From assembly GCA_910587455.1 (NCBI GenBank), contig CAJULK010000010.1, forward strand, positions 33,304-97,303: a stretch of 64,000 bases of DNA, read 5' to 3'. Both the position numbers and the translations under genes were made by a program. Shown piece after piece: positions 28,132-36,794 of the stretch (its first letter is position 1; each line of letters starts with the position of its first letter). Below the pieces are notes generated by a model that was not told the origin of the DNA, made no database searches, and saw only the letters and a program-made list of their open reading frames with translations. The stretch is from an uncultured Christensenellaceae bacterium (GTDB lineage: Bacteria; Bacillota; Clostridia; Christensenellales; Pumilibacteraceae).

Positions 28132-28410
28132 GTGAACAAAGTGATCCCCATCCTGTCTCTGACAGTCGCGGCGTTCGATATTTTTATATCGACGATAGCG
28201 ATGATAACTTCCGCGATCGCATTGGACGTTTCGCAGGTGTGGCTCGTCGCCGCGCCCGCAGCCGTCGTCGCGCTCGTCGTTTCGCTCGTATCGGTAGGAT
28301 TCGACGCGTTCTTTTGGAAGAGCAAGCTGTGCCGCGCCGCACTGTTCGTAAACGTGGCGGCTTTCGCTTTGTCGGGCGCATCGACAGTTATGTGGCTGTG
28401 CGCGAGATAG
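28132..28410 (+). CDS. Small membrane protein, function unknown
   Basis: 92 residues, almost entirely hydrophobic, with three probable membrane helices (residues about 5-30, 37-57 and 66-90). It ends in CAR. The start is GTG 28132 at the expected transcription start, with no ribosome site. An ATG at 28128 is in another frame and opens a non-hydrophobic, arginine-rich reading that looks spurious. The gene is divergent from the CotH lipoprotein and convergent with the ABC permease. Confidence 0.65.
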   Translation: MNKVIPILSLTVAAFDIFISTIAMITSAIALDVSQVWLVAAPAAVVALVVSLVSVGFDAFFWKSKLCRAALFVNVAAFALSGASTVMWLCAR

Positions 28411-28515
28411 CCGTACCGTATAGCTTGCGGCGCCCGGAACTTTCGCCCGCAATCGCCGAACATCAAATCGATCATAGACGCCGCATACTCCGCCGTTTCG
28501 TTTTCGATCGTACCG

Positions 28516-30858
28516 CTACTCCCCTGCAAGCAGGTCGCGCGGCACGATCTTTTTTATTTTAAGCGATAACAAACAGGACAGACCGAACGACAAAACGACA
28601 AGCGCGATCCCTGCCGATGCCGAGAAAACAACCGGAATATCGAACATGCACTTTACAATACCCATCGAGCTCAAAAACAGCGACATGAGCGGGTTGATGA
28701 CAAGACAGCTTATAATAATGCCGACGGTTGTCGAAAGAACGATTGCCGGCATAAACGACAGCGCCGTCTGCAAAACGAGTTGCTTCGTCGTAAATCCCAA
28801 AGATTTAAGTATTCCGTATTCTCGCATTTTGTTCGTGAGCATGGTACGTACCAAAAGATAAAGCACAAACGCGATAACTATCGCCGCAAGCGCGAGAATG
28901 GCTATCACTATCATAGTCATCAACGATACGTAAACGCTGCCCACTCCGTCGATAGACGCCTTGACATTGACAGCGGCGTTCACTTTGCCCGCAAAATCGC
29001 TTTTCATTTCTTCGTTGAAAGCGTCCACGTCCGCACCTTGAACAAGATCTATATAGTAACTGACGTTCGCGAGCGTACCGAGCCGTTCGTAACCACGTCT
29101 TGTCAGCAGACAGTCTCGCCCCAAATTGTTCGTTATCTGAGTCAATCCGCTGATAAGATATGTTTCCGTTCTGCCGTTCGACGCGATTTCTATCTCGTTG
29201 CCCACCTTAAATCCCCTCTCTTTTGCGTATTTCGCGGCAATCGCTATTTCATTGTCATACTTGGGGAATCTGCCCTTAAACACAACGTTTCGGTTGTTCA
29301 CCTTCGAAAAATCGTCGCACAACGTTGCCAAAAGTTCGACACCGCCGACGTGGGATATGTTCACAGAATTATAAAGATATACTTTTTCCACGCGACCGTC
29401 CGCATCTGCTTTCGACAAAAATTCGTTCTCGGCTTCCGTGCTTACGTTTATACAGCTGTCGGCTGTTTCGCCGACTATCAAATTCAAAAACGGAGTCTTG
29501 TCCGCAATTACGTTTTCGGTCATAAGTCCGGAAAACGCGACGACGAGCGAAAGGACGAGCATTGTTATGCAAACGGTTATATTGTGCTTGACGCCCGACA
29601 GCGTGGTTTTAAGGGCAAGCGCGACGTTTAACGGCGCTTTGGTCTTTTCGAGCGGAACGTGATTTTTCCTGAAGTTATGAGTGCGCACGCCCGATCTCAA
29701 TGCCACGATGGGTTCTATCTTTTTGATTTTGCGCGCGGACAGCCAAACGCAAAGCGCTACCGTTCCGACCGAGATCAAAAGAGAAAGTATTGCGGGCAAC
29801 GGTAATAATCGGATCGCATACGGTATTCCCGTCTGAGCGATCATCATAGCGTTGACAGCGGGAAAAAGCGCATAAGAGAGCGCCGCGCCCGCGATCGACG
29901 CTATTGCGACGAGCATAGAAAATTGCAATAACAGCGAACATACGAGCTGTCTCGACGTATAACCGACAGCTTTCAGCGCACCGAGACTTTTGATATTGAC
30001 TTGTACGTAATTGATGATATTCGATACAATTACAACGAGCGCTATCAAAAGCACCAAAAACGCCATTACGCTCATGATGACCGAACATATGCCCTGCGAT
30101 ATGTACCGCGCCTGCAAAACCGTATCTAAATTATTGCTTATTACTTCAATATTGGGAAACCGTTCCGTGACCTTGCTTTTGAGCACGGCTACGTATTTCA
30201 TATTTTCGCTTGCGTCGCACAGCCTTATCGAGCACAAAGTCGCACGCGCGGTGAATCCCCGCTCCTCCAGCTCGGAATATTTGTCGCGCGTAAGGATGAT
30301 TTCCGTCAGCGAGCAGTTATGCGAACCCATCATTACGCTGTTGAAAAAACCGCAAACGGTGTAACTTAAGGCATTGCTCCCGATATTTATTTCGATGGTT
30401 TTGCCGACCGCTATGTCTTTCGATTTATACAGCATAGGCAAGTATACACCGCTTTGGGTATTGCCGCTCTCCGTAATTTCCGCTCTGCCCACCGAACGGT
30501 CGAGCGCGATATCCTTTTCCAAAAATACGAACCACCCGTTCATAGTCCCGCCGTTATACGGGAATGTGCCCACCGTGTGCATACAGTCGTCCAAGCGGTA
30601 CTGCGCGACATTACCGTCTTTTTCGAGCGTTCGGATCAAAAATTCACGCGCTTCGCCCCTATCGTCGTCCACGGACAGCGTAACGTGTTCGGCATTGAGC
30701 TTGTCGTGGTATCTGTCGAAGTTTGCCTTATAGTCGGTAGACAGCATAAGCCAAAGATTCAATAACATAGCCGCGAGCAGAATAAGCACTACGATAGCCG
30801 CCGTTTGACCTTTGGCTTTGCGCATATTGGAGCGAGCGATAAGAAACAACTTTCCCAT
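28516..30858 (-). CDS. ABC transporter permease with two FtsX domains
   Basis: 780 residues. One N-terminal helix (about 20-40) is followed by an extracytoplasmic domain (about 41-250) and three helices (about 255-390). After a linker comes another helix (about 430), a second extracytoplasmic domain and three final helices (about 650-775). The cytoplasmic motifs SLGALKAVGYTSRQL and MREYGILKSLGFTTKQL mark the two FtsX units. This layout is of the MacB/LolC mechanotransmission type, often acting on peptides, lipids or cell-wall enzymes. It begins just after the ATPase gene and is controlled by the two-component system upstream. Confidence 0.92.
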   Translation of the reverse strand: MGKLFLIARSNMRKAKGQTAAIVVLILLAAMLLNLWLMLSTDYKANFDRYHDKLNAEHVTLSVDDDRGEAREFLIRTLEKDGNVAQYRLDDCMHTVGTFPYNGGTMNGWFVFLEKDIALDRSVGRAEITESGNTQSGVYLPMLYKSKDIAVGKTIEINIGSNALSYTVCGFFNSVMMGSHNCSLTEIILTRDKYSELEERGFTARATLCSIRLCDASENMKYVAVLKSKVTERFPNIEVISNNLDTVLQARYISQGICSVIMSVMAFLVLLIALVVIVSNIINYVQVNIKSLGALKAVGYTSRQLVCSLLLQFSMLVAIASIAGAALSYALFPAVNAMMIAQTGIPYAIRLLPLPAILSLLISVGTVALCVWLSARKIKKIEPIVALRSGVRTHNFRKNHVPLEKTKAPLNVALALKTTLSGVKHNITVCITMLVLSLVVAFSGLMTENVIADKTPFLNLIVGETADSCINVSTEAENEFLSKADADGRVEKVYLYNSVNISHVGGVELLATLCDDFSKVNNRNVVFKGRFPKYDNEIAIAAKYAKERGFKVGNEIEIASNGRTETYLISGLTQITNNLGRDCLLTRRGYERLGTLANVSYYIDLVQGADVDAFNEEMKSDFAGKVNAAVNVKASIDGVGSVYVSLMTMIVIAILALAAIVIAFVLYLLVRTMLTNKMREYGILKSLGFTTKQLVLQTALSFMPAIVLSTTVGIIISCLVINPLMSLFLSSMGIVKCMFDIPVVFSASAGIALVVLSFGLSCLLSLKIKKIVPRDLLAGE

Positions 30859-30859
30859 T

Positions 30860-31621
30860 CTACCACCCCATGTCTTTCAAAAACGCAGACAGTTTTTCGT
30901 GCCTTTTCGGATCGTCGTGACAATACCTGCCCAAATCACATTCGCCCAAAATAACGCCGTCTTTCAAGTACAGAATACGGTTTCCGCGTCTTGCGGAACG
31001 CATATCGTGCGTTACCATTACCACGCTCTGTCCGCCGTCGTTGAACTTTGTGAGCGTATCGAGCACATCGAGTCCCGTTTTGCTGTTCAGCGCGCCGGTA
31101 GGCTCGTCCGCAAAAAGTATTTCGGGCGAATTGACGAGTGCGCGAACGATCCCGACGCGCTGAGCTTCGCCGCCCGATATTTGCGATGGAAATTTCCTCT
31201 GAGTTTCTTCCGATATCCCGACAGCGGCAAACAGCTCTTTCGCTCTCGCGACGACTGTCTTTTTGTCTTTGCTTACGAGCAATCCCGACGAAAGAACATT
31301 GTCCATGACAGACATTCCGTCAATGAGATATATTTGCTGAAACACGAACCCGCAATGCTCGCGACGGAAAATCGCAAGCCCGTCTTGCGTCAGATCGGAT
31401 ATTCTCTTTTCACCGAACGTTATAGTTCCGAGCGACGGCGTATCCATGCCCGAAAGAGCATACAAAAGCGTGGACTTCCCCGCTCCGCTCGCGCCCATGA
31501 TCACTGTAAAATCACCGCGATATAGCTCCAAGTCGATGTTTTTGAGCACATGCTGCTGCCTGCCGCCGTTGGAAAATGTTTTGCACAGCTTTTCTGTTTT
31601 AAGTAATATTCGCGGTTGCAT
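30860..31621 (-). CDS. ABC transporter ATP-binding protein
   Basis: 253 residues, MacB/LolD-like ATPase partner of the FtsX permease. The Walker A is GASGAGKST, the Q-loop region FVFQQIYLIDGMSVMDNV, and the signature ISGGEAQRVGI. That signature has Ile-Ser-Gly-Gly-Glu instead of LSGGQ, a mild variant. The Walker B is ILFADEPTGAL and the switch region is VMVTHD. ATG 31621 has GAGGAGG 5 nt upstream. The gene has its own promoter and operator in front of it. Confidence 0.94.
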   Translation of the reverse strand: MQPRILLKTEKLCKTFSNGGRQQHVLKNIDLELYRGDFTVIMGASGAGKSTLLYALSGMDTPSLGTITFGEKRISDLTQDGLAIFRREHCGFVFQQIYLIDGMSVMDNVLSSGLLVSKDKKTVVARAKELFAAVGISEETQRKFPSQISGGEAQRVGIVRALVNSPEILFADEPTGALNSKTGLDVLDTLTKFNDGGQSVVMVTHDMRSARRGNRILYLKDGVILGECDLGRYCHDDPKRHEKLSAFLKDMGW

Positions 31622-31643
31622 AAAGACCTCCTCGCATATACGC

Positions 31644-31698
31644 ATTTTACACCGTGCAATCCTTAACTGTCTTTAACGGATCCTTAAATATTTATTAA
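31644..31698 (-). promoter_or_regulatory. ABC transporter promoter with four direct repeats (response-regulator operator)
   Basis: On the minus strand, repeats TTAATAAA, TTAAGGAT, TTAAAGAC and TTAAGGAT begin at 31698, 31687, 31676 and 31666, a period of 10-11 bp. The -10 is TGTAAAAT (TAAAAT 31649-31644). The last repeats sit where the -35 should be, and no good -35 hexamer is seen, as expected for an OmpR-type activator. Confidence 0.7.
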
Positions 31699-32960
31699 AT
31701 CTTTGCGGCAAGCTGCAATATCACGGTCACTTTCAACCCGTGCTCGCCGTTTTCTACGTTAAGTTCACCGTGCATCTCTTTCATGAAATAGTCAGAGATA
31801 TACAGCCCGAGCCCCGCGCCTTCCGTCCCCGACGAATTGCTTCCGCGCTTGAACTTATCCTTTATCGTATTCAATTCGCCATGCGGAACACCGCCGCCGA
31901 AATCTTCTATAGATATTTCTATGCACCCGCCCGTCTTTTGCGCGAGGACACGAATGTCCGTATTCGCGTATTTATACGAATTTGCGAAAATATTGTCGAA
32001 TACTTGCTGCAACCTCAGCCCGTCGGCGTACACGCTGCATTTCGGCAGTTCGGGAATTACGGCGCGGTGCATGTAATCGGCATTTTCCAACATCGTCGCT
32101 ATACGTTTGATTTCGATATTCACGGGCAACACGTCAAGCTGCTGCAATTCTTCGAGCGTCGCAGTAAACAGATTTGTAACGAGCGTATTTATTTGATCGG
32201 ATTTTCCTATGATTTGCGCGTAACTTGCTCGGTCTTTCTCATTATTCGTTACGGCAAGACCGACTTCGGAAAGGGCTTTTATGCTCGCCACAGGCGTTTT
32301 TATATCGTGCGAAAGTTTTGCCACGAGTTCCTTTTTGCTTTGCCGTGCCCGAGCCTCGGCGATTCGCGCTTTTTTGAGTTCGGAACGCATGATATCGAAA
32401 CTTTCCGTAAACGCGCCGAAAAGATTCCGTTTGTCCATTTCGAGCGGAATGTCGAGATTTCCGCACGCAATGCGTTCGGCAAAACGTTTCAGTTTTCGGA
32501 ACGGTCCGACGATCGCAACATGCATAAATACGGCATACGCGACGCATATCGCGAACTGAACGACGACAGCCGCCGCCAAAACAGCGACAACAATTCGTTT
32601 TTGCGATTGCAAAGTCTTTCCGCCGTCGTTGTATATTATTACTTTTCCTACCGTTTCGCCGTCTATTTCGACGTCGAGCACCGTATCTCTGTGAATGATT
32701 GCCGCATTTATACTTTCGGACAGTCCCGAATCGGTCTTGTATATAAGAACGCCGCTCTTGTCCAAAACGACGTAATCGAGATCTGAAGTTTTTACATGTT
32801 CGCCGATAGACCGAAAATCCCTCTTGACCGATTGCATCACTTCGTTTACGGCTACCGCATCCTGCGACATATCGGGCGAAAACACCGCAAACACTATAAG
32901 AAAAATAAGCTCGACCGCAAACACAACGGCAAAGCAGATCGAAAGAACCGCTCTTTTCAC
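31695..32960 (-). CDS. Sensor histidine kinase
   Basis: 421 residues. Two membrane helices (about 5-28 and 127-150) enclose an extracytoplasmic sensor of about 95 residues. A HAMP segment follows, then the phospho-acceptor SHDIKTPVASIKALSE and the ATPase boxes NIFANSYKYAN, IEDFGGGVP and GAGLGLYI. ATG 32960 overlaps the response-regulator stop by 4 nt. It is the natural partner of that regulator and, by position, senses a signal linked to the ABC exporter. Confidence 0.95.
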   Translation of the reverse strand: MKRAVLSICFAVVFAVELIFLIVFAVFSPDMSQDAVAVNEVMQSVKRDFRSIGEHVKTSDLDYVVLDKSGVLIYKTDSGLSESINAAIIHRDTVLDVEIDGETVGKVIIYNDGGKTLQSQKRIVVAVLAAAVVVQFAICVAYAVFMHVAIVGPFRKLKRFAERIACGNLDIPLEMDKRNLFGAFTESFDIMRSELKKARIAEARARQSKKELVAKLSHDIKTPVASIKALSEVGLAVTNNEKDRASYAQIIGKSDQINTLVTNLFTATLEELQQLDVLPVNIEIKRIATMLENADYMHRAVIPELPKCSVYADGLRLQQVFDNIFANSYKYANTDIRVLAQKTGGCIEISIEDFGGGVPHGELNTIKDKFKRGSNSSGTEGAGLGLYISDYFMKEMHGELNVENGEHGLKVTVILQLAAKI

Positions 32961-33637
32961 TCGTTGCCTCCGACAAATTTATAACCGTCGCCCCAAACGG
33001 TGACTATGTATTTCGGCGCGTTTGGCTCTGATTCTATCGCTTCGCGTATTTTGCGCACGTGCACGTTAAGCGTGCCGTCGCCCGTAAACTTGCTTCCCCA
33101 AACTTTATCGAAAAGCTCCGATTTAGAAACGACCCTGCCCTTGTTCTCGATGAGAAAAGCAAGGAGCCTGAATTCGAGTGCGGTAAGTTTAACCGTGCGC
33201 CCGTTCACAACGACTTGTTTTGCGCCGAAGTCTACGAACAGATTTCCGTCCGAATAACAAGCGCGACCGCTGCCTGCGCAGCGCTTTAATACGGCTTTTA
33301 CTTTTGCCGACAGCACGCCGAGAGAGTACGGTTTTTGAACGTAATCGTCGCCGCCGATATTGAGCGCTACGATCTTATCGTCGTCGCTTGTCCGCGCGGA
33401 AACAAACAGAATTGGAATATCGGTCGTTTCCCGCAATTCACGGCACAAATCGAATCCGCTGCCGTCGCCCAGGTTTATATCGAGCAGTATCAGCTCGGCC
33501 GTATTATACTCGAAAAACTTTCGGCACGATTGCGCGCCGTAGACCGCAAACGTACTTATCCCGAAAAGGTTGAAATACTCCGCGGTGCTGTCCGCAAGAA
33601 CTTTTTCGTCGTCGACAATAAGGCAATTATATTTCAT
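32957..33637 (-). CDS. OmpR-family response regulator
   Basis: 226 residues. The receiver has DDE near residue 10, the phospho-Asp in LILLDINLGDGSG, the Ser in FVSARTSDDD and the Lys in YVQKPYS. The C-terminal winged helix includes LTALEFRLLAFLIENKGRVVS and YIVTVWGDGYKF. A GGAG-type ribosome site precedes ATG 33637. It likely binds the TTAA-repeat operators before its own gene and before the ABC operon. Confidence 0.96.
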   Translation of the reverse strand: MKYNCLIVDDEKVLADSTAEYFNLFGISTFAVYGAQSCRKFFEYNTAELILLDINLGDGSGFDLCRELRETTDIPILFVSARTSDDDKIVALNIGGDDYVQKPYSLGVLSAKVKAVLKRCAGSGRACYSDGNLFVDFGAKQVVVNGRTVKLTALEFRLLAFLIENKGRVVSKSELFDKVWGSKFTGDGTLNVHVRKIREAIESEPNAPKYIVTVWGDGYKFVGGNE

Positions 33638-33656
33638 ACGTCATCTCCGAATATTT

Positions 33657-33699
33657 ATTATATCACTTCGAAACGCATAAATCTTTAAGAATTCATTAA
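33657..33699 (-). promoter_or_regulatory. Promoter and operator of the two-component operon
   Basis: The -10 TATAAT is at 33662-33657. Two direct repeats, TTAATGAA (33699-33692) and TTAAAGAT (33688-33681), start 11 bp apart and overlap the -35 position. They match the repeats before the ABC operon, pointing to autoregulation. Confidence 0.6.
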
Positions 33700-33715
33700 A
33701 TTTAGGCTCGCATGC

Positions 33716-33750
33716 AAAAAGCTCCCCGACGCTTAATCGGAGAGCTTTTT
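33716..33750. terminator. Terminator after gap (works in both directions)
   Basis: AAAAAGCTC-cCCGA / TCGGaGAGCTTTTT hairpin with A/T tails on both sides, 79 nt beyond the gap stop codon. Confidence 0.85.
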
Positions 33751-33828
33751 ACCGCACGCAAGCACGAACAAGGTCTTACAACGAAGATCGACTCGCGGCG
33801 GCTGCTTTGAATTACTCAGGCTATAGGC

Positions 33829-34848
33829 TCAGCCGTCCACCTTGGACATATGCGCGATGAGGTCGAGACACTTGTTGGAATAACCCCACTCGTTGTCGTA
33901 CCAAGACACGAGCTTGAAGAACGTATCGTTGAGCGCGATACCCGCTTTCTTATCGAATATAGAGGTGTGCGGATCGGTGATGAAGTCGCTCGAAACAACG
34001 TCCTCGTCGGTGTAAGCGAGAATACCTTTCATCTCGTTTTCGGATGCGCGCTTGATCTCGGCGCAGATTTCGTCGTACGTAGTGGGTTTGGCGAGTTTGC
34101 AGGTAAGGTCTACAACCGAAACGTCGAGCGTGGGGACGCGGAACGACATGCCGGTGAGTTTGCCCTTAAGCTCGGGGATAACGAGCGCGCACGCTTTTGC
34201 AGCGCCCGTAGACGACGGTATGATGTTGCCCGCAGCCGCTCTGCCGCCGCGCCAATCCTTCTTGGAAGGACCGTCAACAGTCTTTTGCGTAGCGGTCGTC
34301 GAGTGAACGGTAGTCATGAGACCTTCTACGATGCCGAACTTGTCGTTAATGACCTTCGAGAGCGGAGCCAAGCAGTTGGTCGTGCACGAAGCGTTGGAAA
34401 CGACAAGCATATCTTTTTTATAGGAATCGAGGTTGACGCCGCAAACAAACGTCGGGGTCTCCTTGTCCTTTGCGGGAGCGGATATAACGACTTTTTTGGC
34501 GCCGCCTTTAAGGTGCGCGGAAGCCGCTTCGGTCGTGCAGAACACGCCCGTCGATTCTACGATATACTCTGCGCCGCAGCTCTTCCAATCGATCGCGGCG
34601 GGATCTTTCTCTTTGAAGAACGATACTTTCTTGCCGTCAACGGTGAAGTAATTTTCGCCTGCGGTCATTTTTGCATTGCATCTGCCGTGAATACTGTCGT
34701 AGCGAAGCATATACACGGCGTACGCTTCGTCGAGGAACGGATCGTTTACGCCCACGACCTCGATATCGTTGCGCGCGAGAGCGGCACGGAAAACCAGACG
34801 ACCGATTCTGCCGAAACCGTTGATACCTACTTTAATTACCTTTGCCAT
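33829..34848 (-). CDS. gap: Glyceraldehyde-3-phosphate dehydrogenase
   Basis: Glycolytic NAD-dependent enzyme; 339 residues. It has the Rossmann motif GINGFGRIGRLVFRAA, the active-site NASCTTNCLAPL with catalytic Cys, HSTTATQ, and the C-terminal SWYDNEWGYSNK. The residue after the second strand is Asp (VNDPF), which favours NAD over NADP. A strong promoter and GGAGG ribosome site precede it and a strong terminator follows, so it is probably transcribed alone at a high level. Confidence 0.98.
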   Translation of the reverse strand: MAKVIKVGINGFGRIGRLVFRAALARNDIEVVGVNDPFLDEAYAVYMLRYDSIHGRCNAKMTAGENYFTVDGKKVSFFKEKDPAAIDWKSCGAEYIVESTGVFCTTEAASAHLKGGAKKVVISAPAKDKETPTFVCGVNLDSYKKDMLVVSNASCTTNCLAPLSKVINDKFGIVEGLMTTVHSTTATQKTVDGPSKKDWRGGRAAAGNIIPSSTGAAKACALVIPELKGKLTGMSFRVPTLDVSVVDLTCKLAKPTTYDEICAEIKRASENEMKGILAYTDEDVVSSDFITDPHTSIFDKKAGIALNDTFFKLVSWYDNEWGYSNKCLDLIAHMSKVDG

Positions 34849-34877
34849 ACAAAACCTCCATTTTGTTGTATGTGTTT

Positions 34878-34906
34878 ATTATATCATTTCTTTATCCTTT
34901 CGTCAA
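34878..34906 (-). promoter_or_regulatory. gap promoter
   Basis: TTGACG (34906-34901), a 17-bp spacer and TATAAT (34883-34878), followed by a leader with GGAGG. Confidence 0.85.
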
Positions 34907-34939
34907 GGACTTTGCGCGACTAACTCGAACGCCGATACG

Positions 34940-35500
34940 TTATTCGCCGTCCGCAGTGCCGCCGTCTTTTGCTTCGCCGTCTTTTTCGCTCGGCACGAAC
35001 GCCGCTTTCGGCGACATTCTGTTGCCGAGAATAAAGTCGCGCAGTTCGCCGAGGCTCTGCCCCGTTTTGAACGCATTCTTGACGATGAGCACTCGCTGTT
35101 TTCCGAAGTATAACAAAAGACAGTCTTTGCGTGTTTTTACCGCCGTTATATCGCCGAGCGGAATGGTTATATCGCTCTGCCCTTCGGTCGCTATCTTAAC
35201 GCAACGTTCATCGACGGTCACTTTTCGCACAACGTCGTCGTACGTTTCCAAAATGCTCGCCACAAAGTTTTTGGGCGCAACCGCCATGAGTACCGAACAT
35301 ACCAAAAGTATCCCGCCGAATACGGCGAGTATGATCCCGCATATCATCAGCTCGATACGCGGACGCATTACGGCGGCGAGGATTCCCACGCCTATACCGA
35401 CGAGCGACACCGTAAGATACGGCACGAAGTACCGCCACATGATGCTCTTGTTTACGGCTTTCATATCGCCGTCGGTGATTTTATATTCGAATTCGTACAT
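34940..35500 (-). CDS. YcxB-like two-helix membrane protein, function unknown
   Basis: 186 residues from ATG 35500. The N-terminal MYEFEYKITDGDMKAVNK is followed by two helices (about residues 23-43 and 49-74) and a cytoplasmic domain (VTVDERCVKIATEG, IPLGDITAVKTRKDCLLLYF). This is the layout of YcxB-like proteins. The tail is charged. It starts 8 nt after the M29 aminopeptidase and is presumably co-transcribed with it. The ribosome site is weak. No function can be given. Confidence 0.7.
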   Translation of the reverse strand: MYEFEYKITDGDMKAVNKSIMWRYFVPYLTVSLVGIGVGILAAVMRPRIELMICGIILAVFGGILLVCSVLMAVAPKNFVASILETYDDVVRKVTVDERCVKIATEGQSDITIPLGDITAVKTRKDCLLLYFGKQRVLIVKNAFKTGQSLGELRDFILGNRMSPKAAFVPSEKDGEAKDGGTADGE

Positions 35501-35508
35501 ATAACTTA

Positions 35509-36624
35509 CTATTTGAGATTTTCGGGATTGAGACATTCGAGCTCGGGCAGAACGAACCTGCCGTTTTCGCGAATGAGCACACCGTCGAAGTAGATCTTAC
35601 CGCCGCCCGTTTCGGGAGTCTGACGGAGAACCAAATCCCAATGCACCGCGGAAATATTGCCGTTGTACGCGTCGTCATAGCAGCATCCGGGCGTAAAGTG
35701 GATAGACCCGGCTATTTTTTCGTCGAACAGAATATCGCCGATAGCGTCCGTTATGAACGGGTTTACGCCGATAGCGAACTCGCCTACGTATTTGGCGCCG
35801 TCGTCCGTATCGAATATTGCTGTCGATTTTTCGCTGTTGGAACTTTCGGACTTGACTATCTTTCCGTTCTCGAACGTCAGCTTTACCCAATCGAACTTCG
35901 TGCCGTTGTATACCGTGGGCGTGTTGTAAGTGATAACGCCGTTGACCGAATCTTTAACGGGCGCGGTGTATATTTCGCCGTCGGGGATGTTCATGCGCCC
36001 CGAGCACTTGACGGCGGGTATGCCTTTTATGGAGAACGTCAGATCGGTGTCTTTTGCGACGATCCTGACTTTATCGGTTTTTTCCATAAGTTTTTTAAGC
36101 GGCGTCATTGCTTTGTCCATCTTCGAATAATCGAGATTGCAGACGTTGAAATAATGATCTTCGAAGGCTTCCGTCGAAACGCCAGCAAGCTGAGCCATGG
36201 ACGGAGACGGATAGCGCAACACCGTCCAACGCGTTTTCTTGACGCGTATCTCGTGATGAACGGGGTGCGAATAAATGCTCATATATTTTGCCATGCGGTC
36301 GTCGGGGACAATCGTATTTTCGTACGCATTGTTGCCGCCGCGCAGTCCGATGTAGCAATCCATATTGCTCATTACCTCGGCGTCGAGTTTGCTCCACAGT
36401 TTGAGCTGTTCGTCGCTCGCGCCCTTAAGGAGTTCCGCGCGCACTCGCGTGTCTATATTGGTGACAAACGCCTGCGCGCCCGCTTCGAACACGGCTTTGA
36501 CAAGTTCGGTCACGAGCGGATACGGCACGTCGAACGCTTCGATAAGCACCTTGTCGCCCTTTTTGGCGGCAATGGAGTAATTAACGAGATTGTGCGCAAG
36601 TTTTACTATTCTTTCGTCTTTCAT
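35509..36624 (-). CDS. Aminopeptidase, M29 (AmpS/AmpT) family
   Basis: Metal-dependent cytoplasmic aminopeptidase; 371 residues, normal length. Family metal ligands appear in DGEIYTAPV (Glu), YVGEFAIGVNP (Glu), GSIHFTPGCCY (His), and AVHWDLV (His, Asp). It has its own consensus promoter and precedes the YcxB-like gene. It is divergent from fba. Confidence 0.93.
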   Translation of the reverse strand: MKDERIVKLAHNLVNYSIAAKKGDKVLIEAFDVPYPLVTELVKAVFEAGAQAFVTNIDTRVRAELLKGASDEQLKLWSKLDAEVMSNMDCYIGLRGGNNAYENTIVPDDRMAKYMSIYSHPVHHEIRVKKTRWTVLRYPSPSMAQLAGVSTEAFEDHYFNVCNLDYSKMDKAMTPLKKLMEKTDKVRIVAKDTDLTFSIKGIPAVKCSGRMNIPDGEIYTAPVKDSVNGVITYNTPTVYNGTKFDWVKLTFENGKIVKSESSNSEKSTAIFDTDDGAKYVGEFAIGVNPFITDAIGDILFDEKIAGSIHFTPGCCYDDAYNGNISAVHWDLVLRQTPETGGGKIYFDGVLIRENGRFVLPELECLNPENLK

Positions 36625-36641
36625 AACAGCCTCCGCAACTT

Positions 36642-36670
36642 ATTATAAAACCTTTATATAAAAATGTCAA
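36642..36670 (-). promoter_or_regulatory. Promoter of the M29 aminopeptidase
   Basis: TTGACA (36670-36665), a 17-bp spacer and TATAAT (36647-36642). Confidence 0.85.
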
Positions 36671-36735
36671 ACGAATGTTCGACGTTTCGCCGCCGTAAGT
36701 CCGCGCGAAAAAAATAAAAACATTTTCGAAAACAG

Positions 36736-36764
36736 TAGTCAAATCGTTACGGATATGGTATAAT
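36736..36764 (+). promoter_or_regulatory. fba promoter
   Basis: TAGTCA (36736-36741), a 17-bp spacer and TATAAT (36759-36764); a GGAGG ribosome site follows at 36781-36785, 9 nt before the ATG. Confidence 0.8.
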
Positions 36765-36794
36765 GGTAAAAATGTTTTATGGAGGTAAAACACT

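Noticed and set aside
28128..28562. A 144-codon plus-strand frame beginning at ATG 28128
   Set aside because: It is out of frame with the hydrophobic 92-residue protein, is arginine-rich and runs into the permease gene on the other strand.
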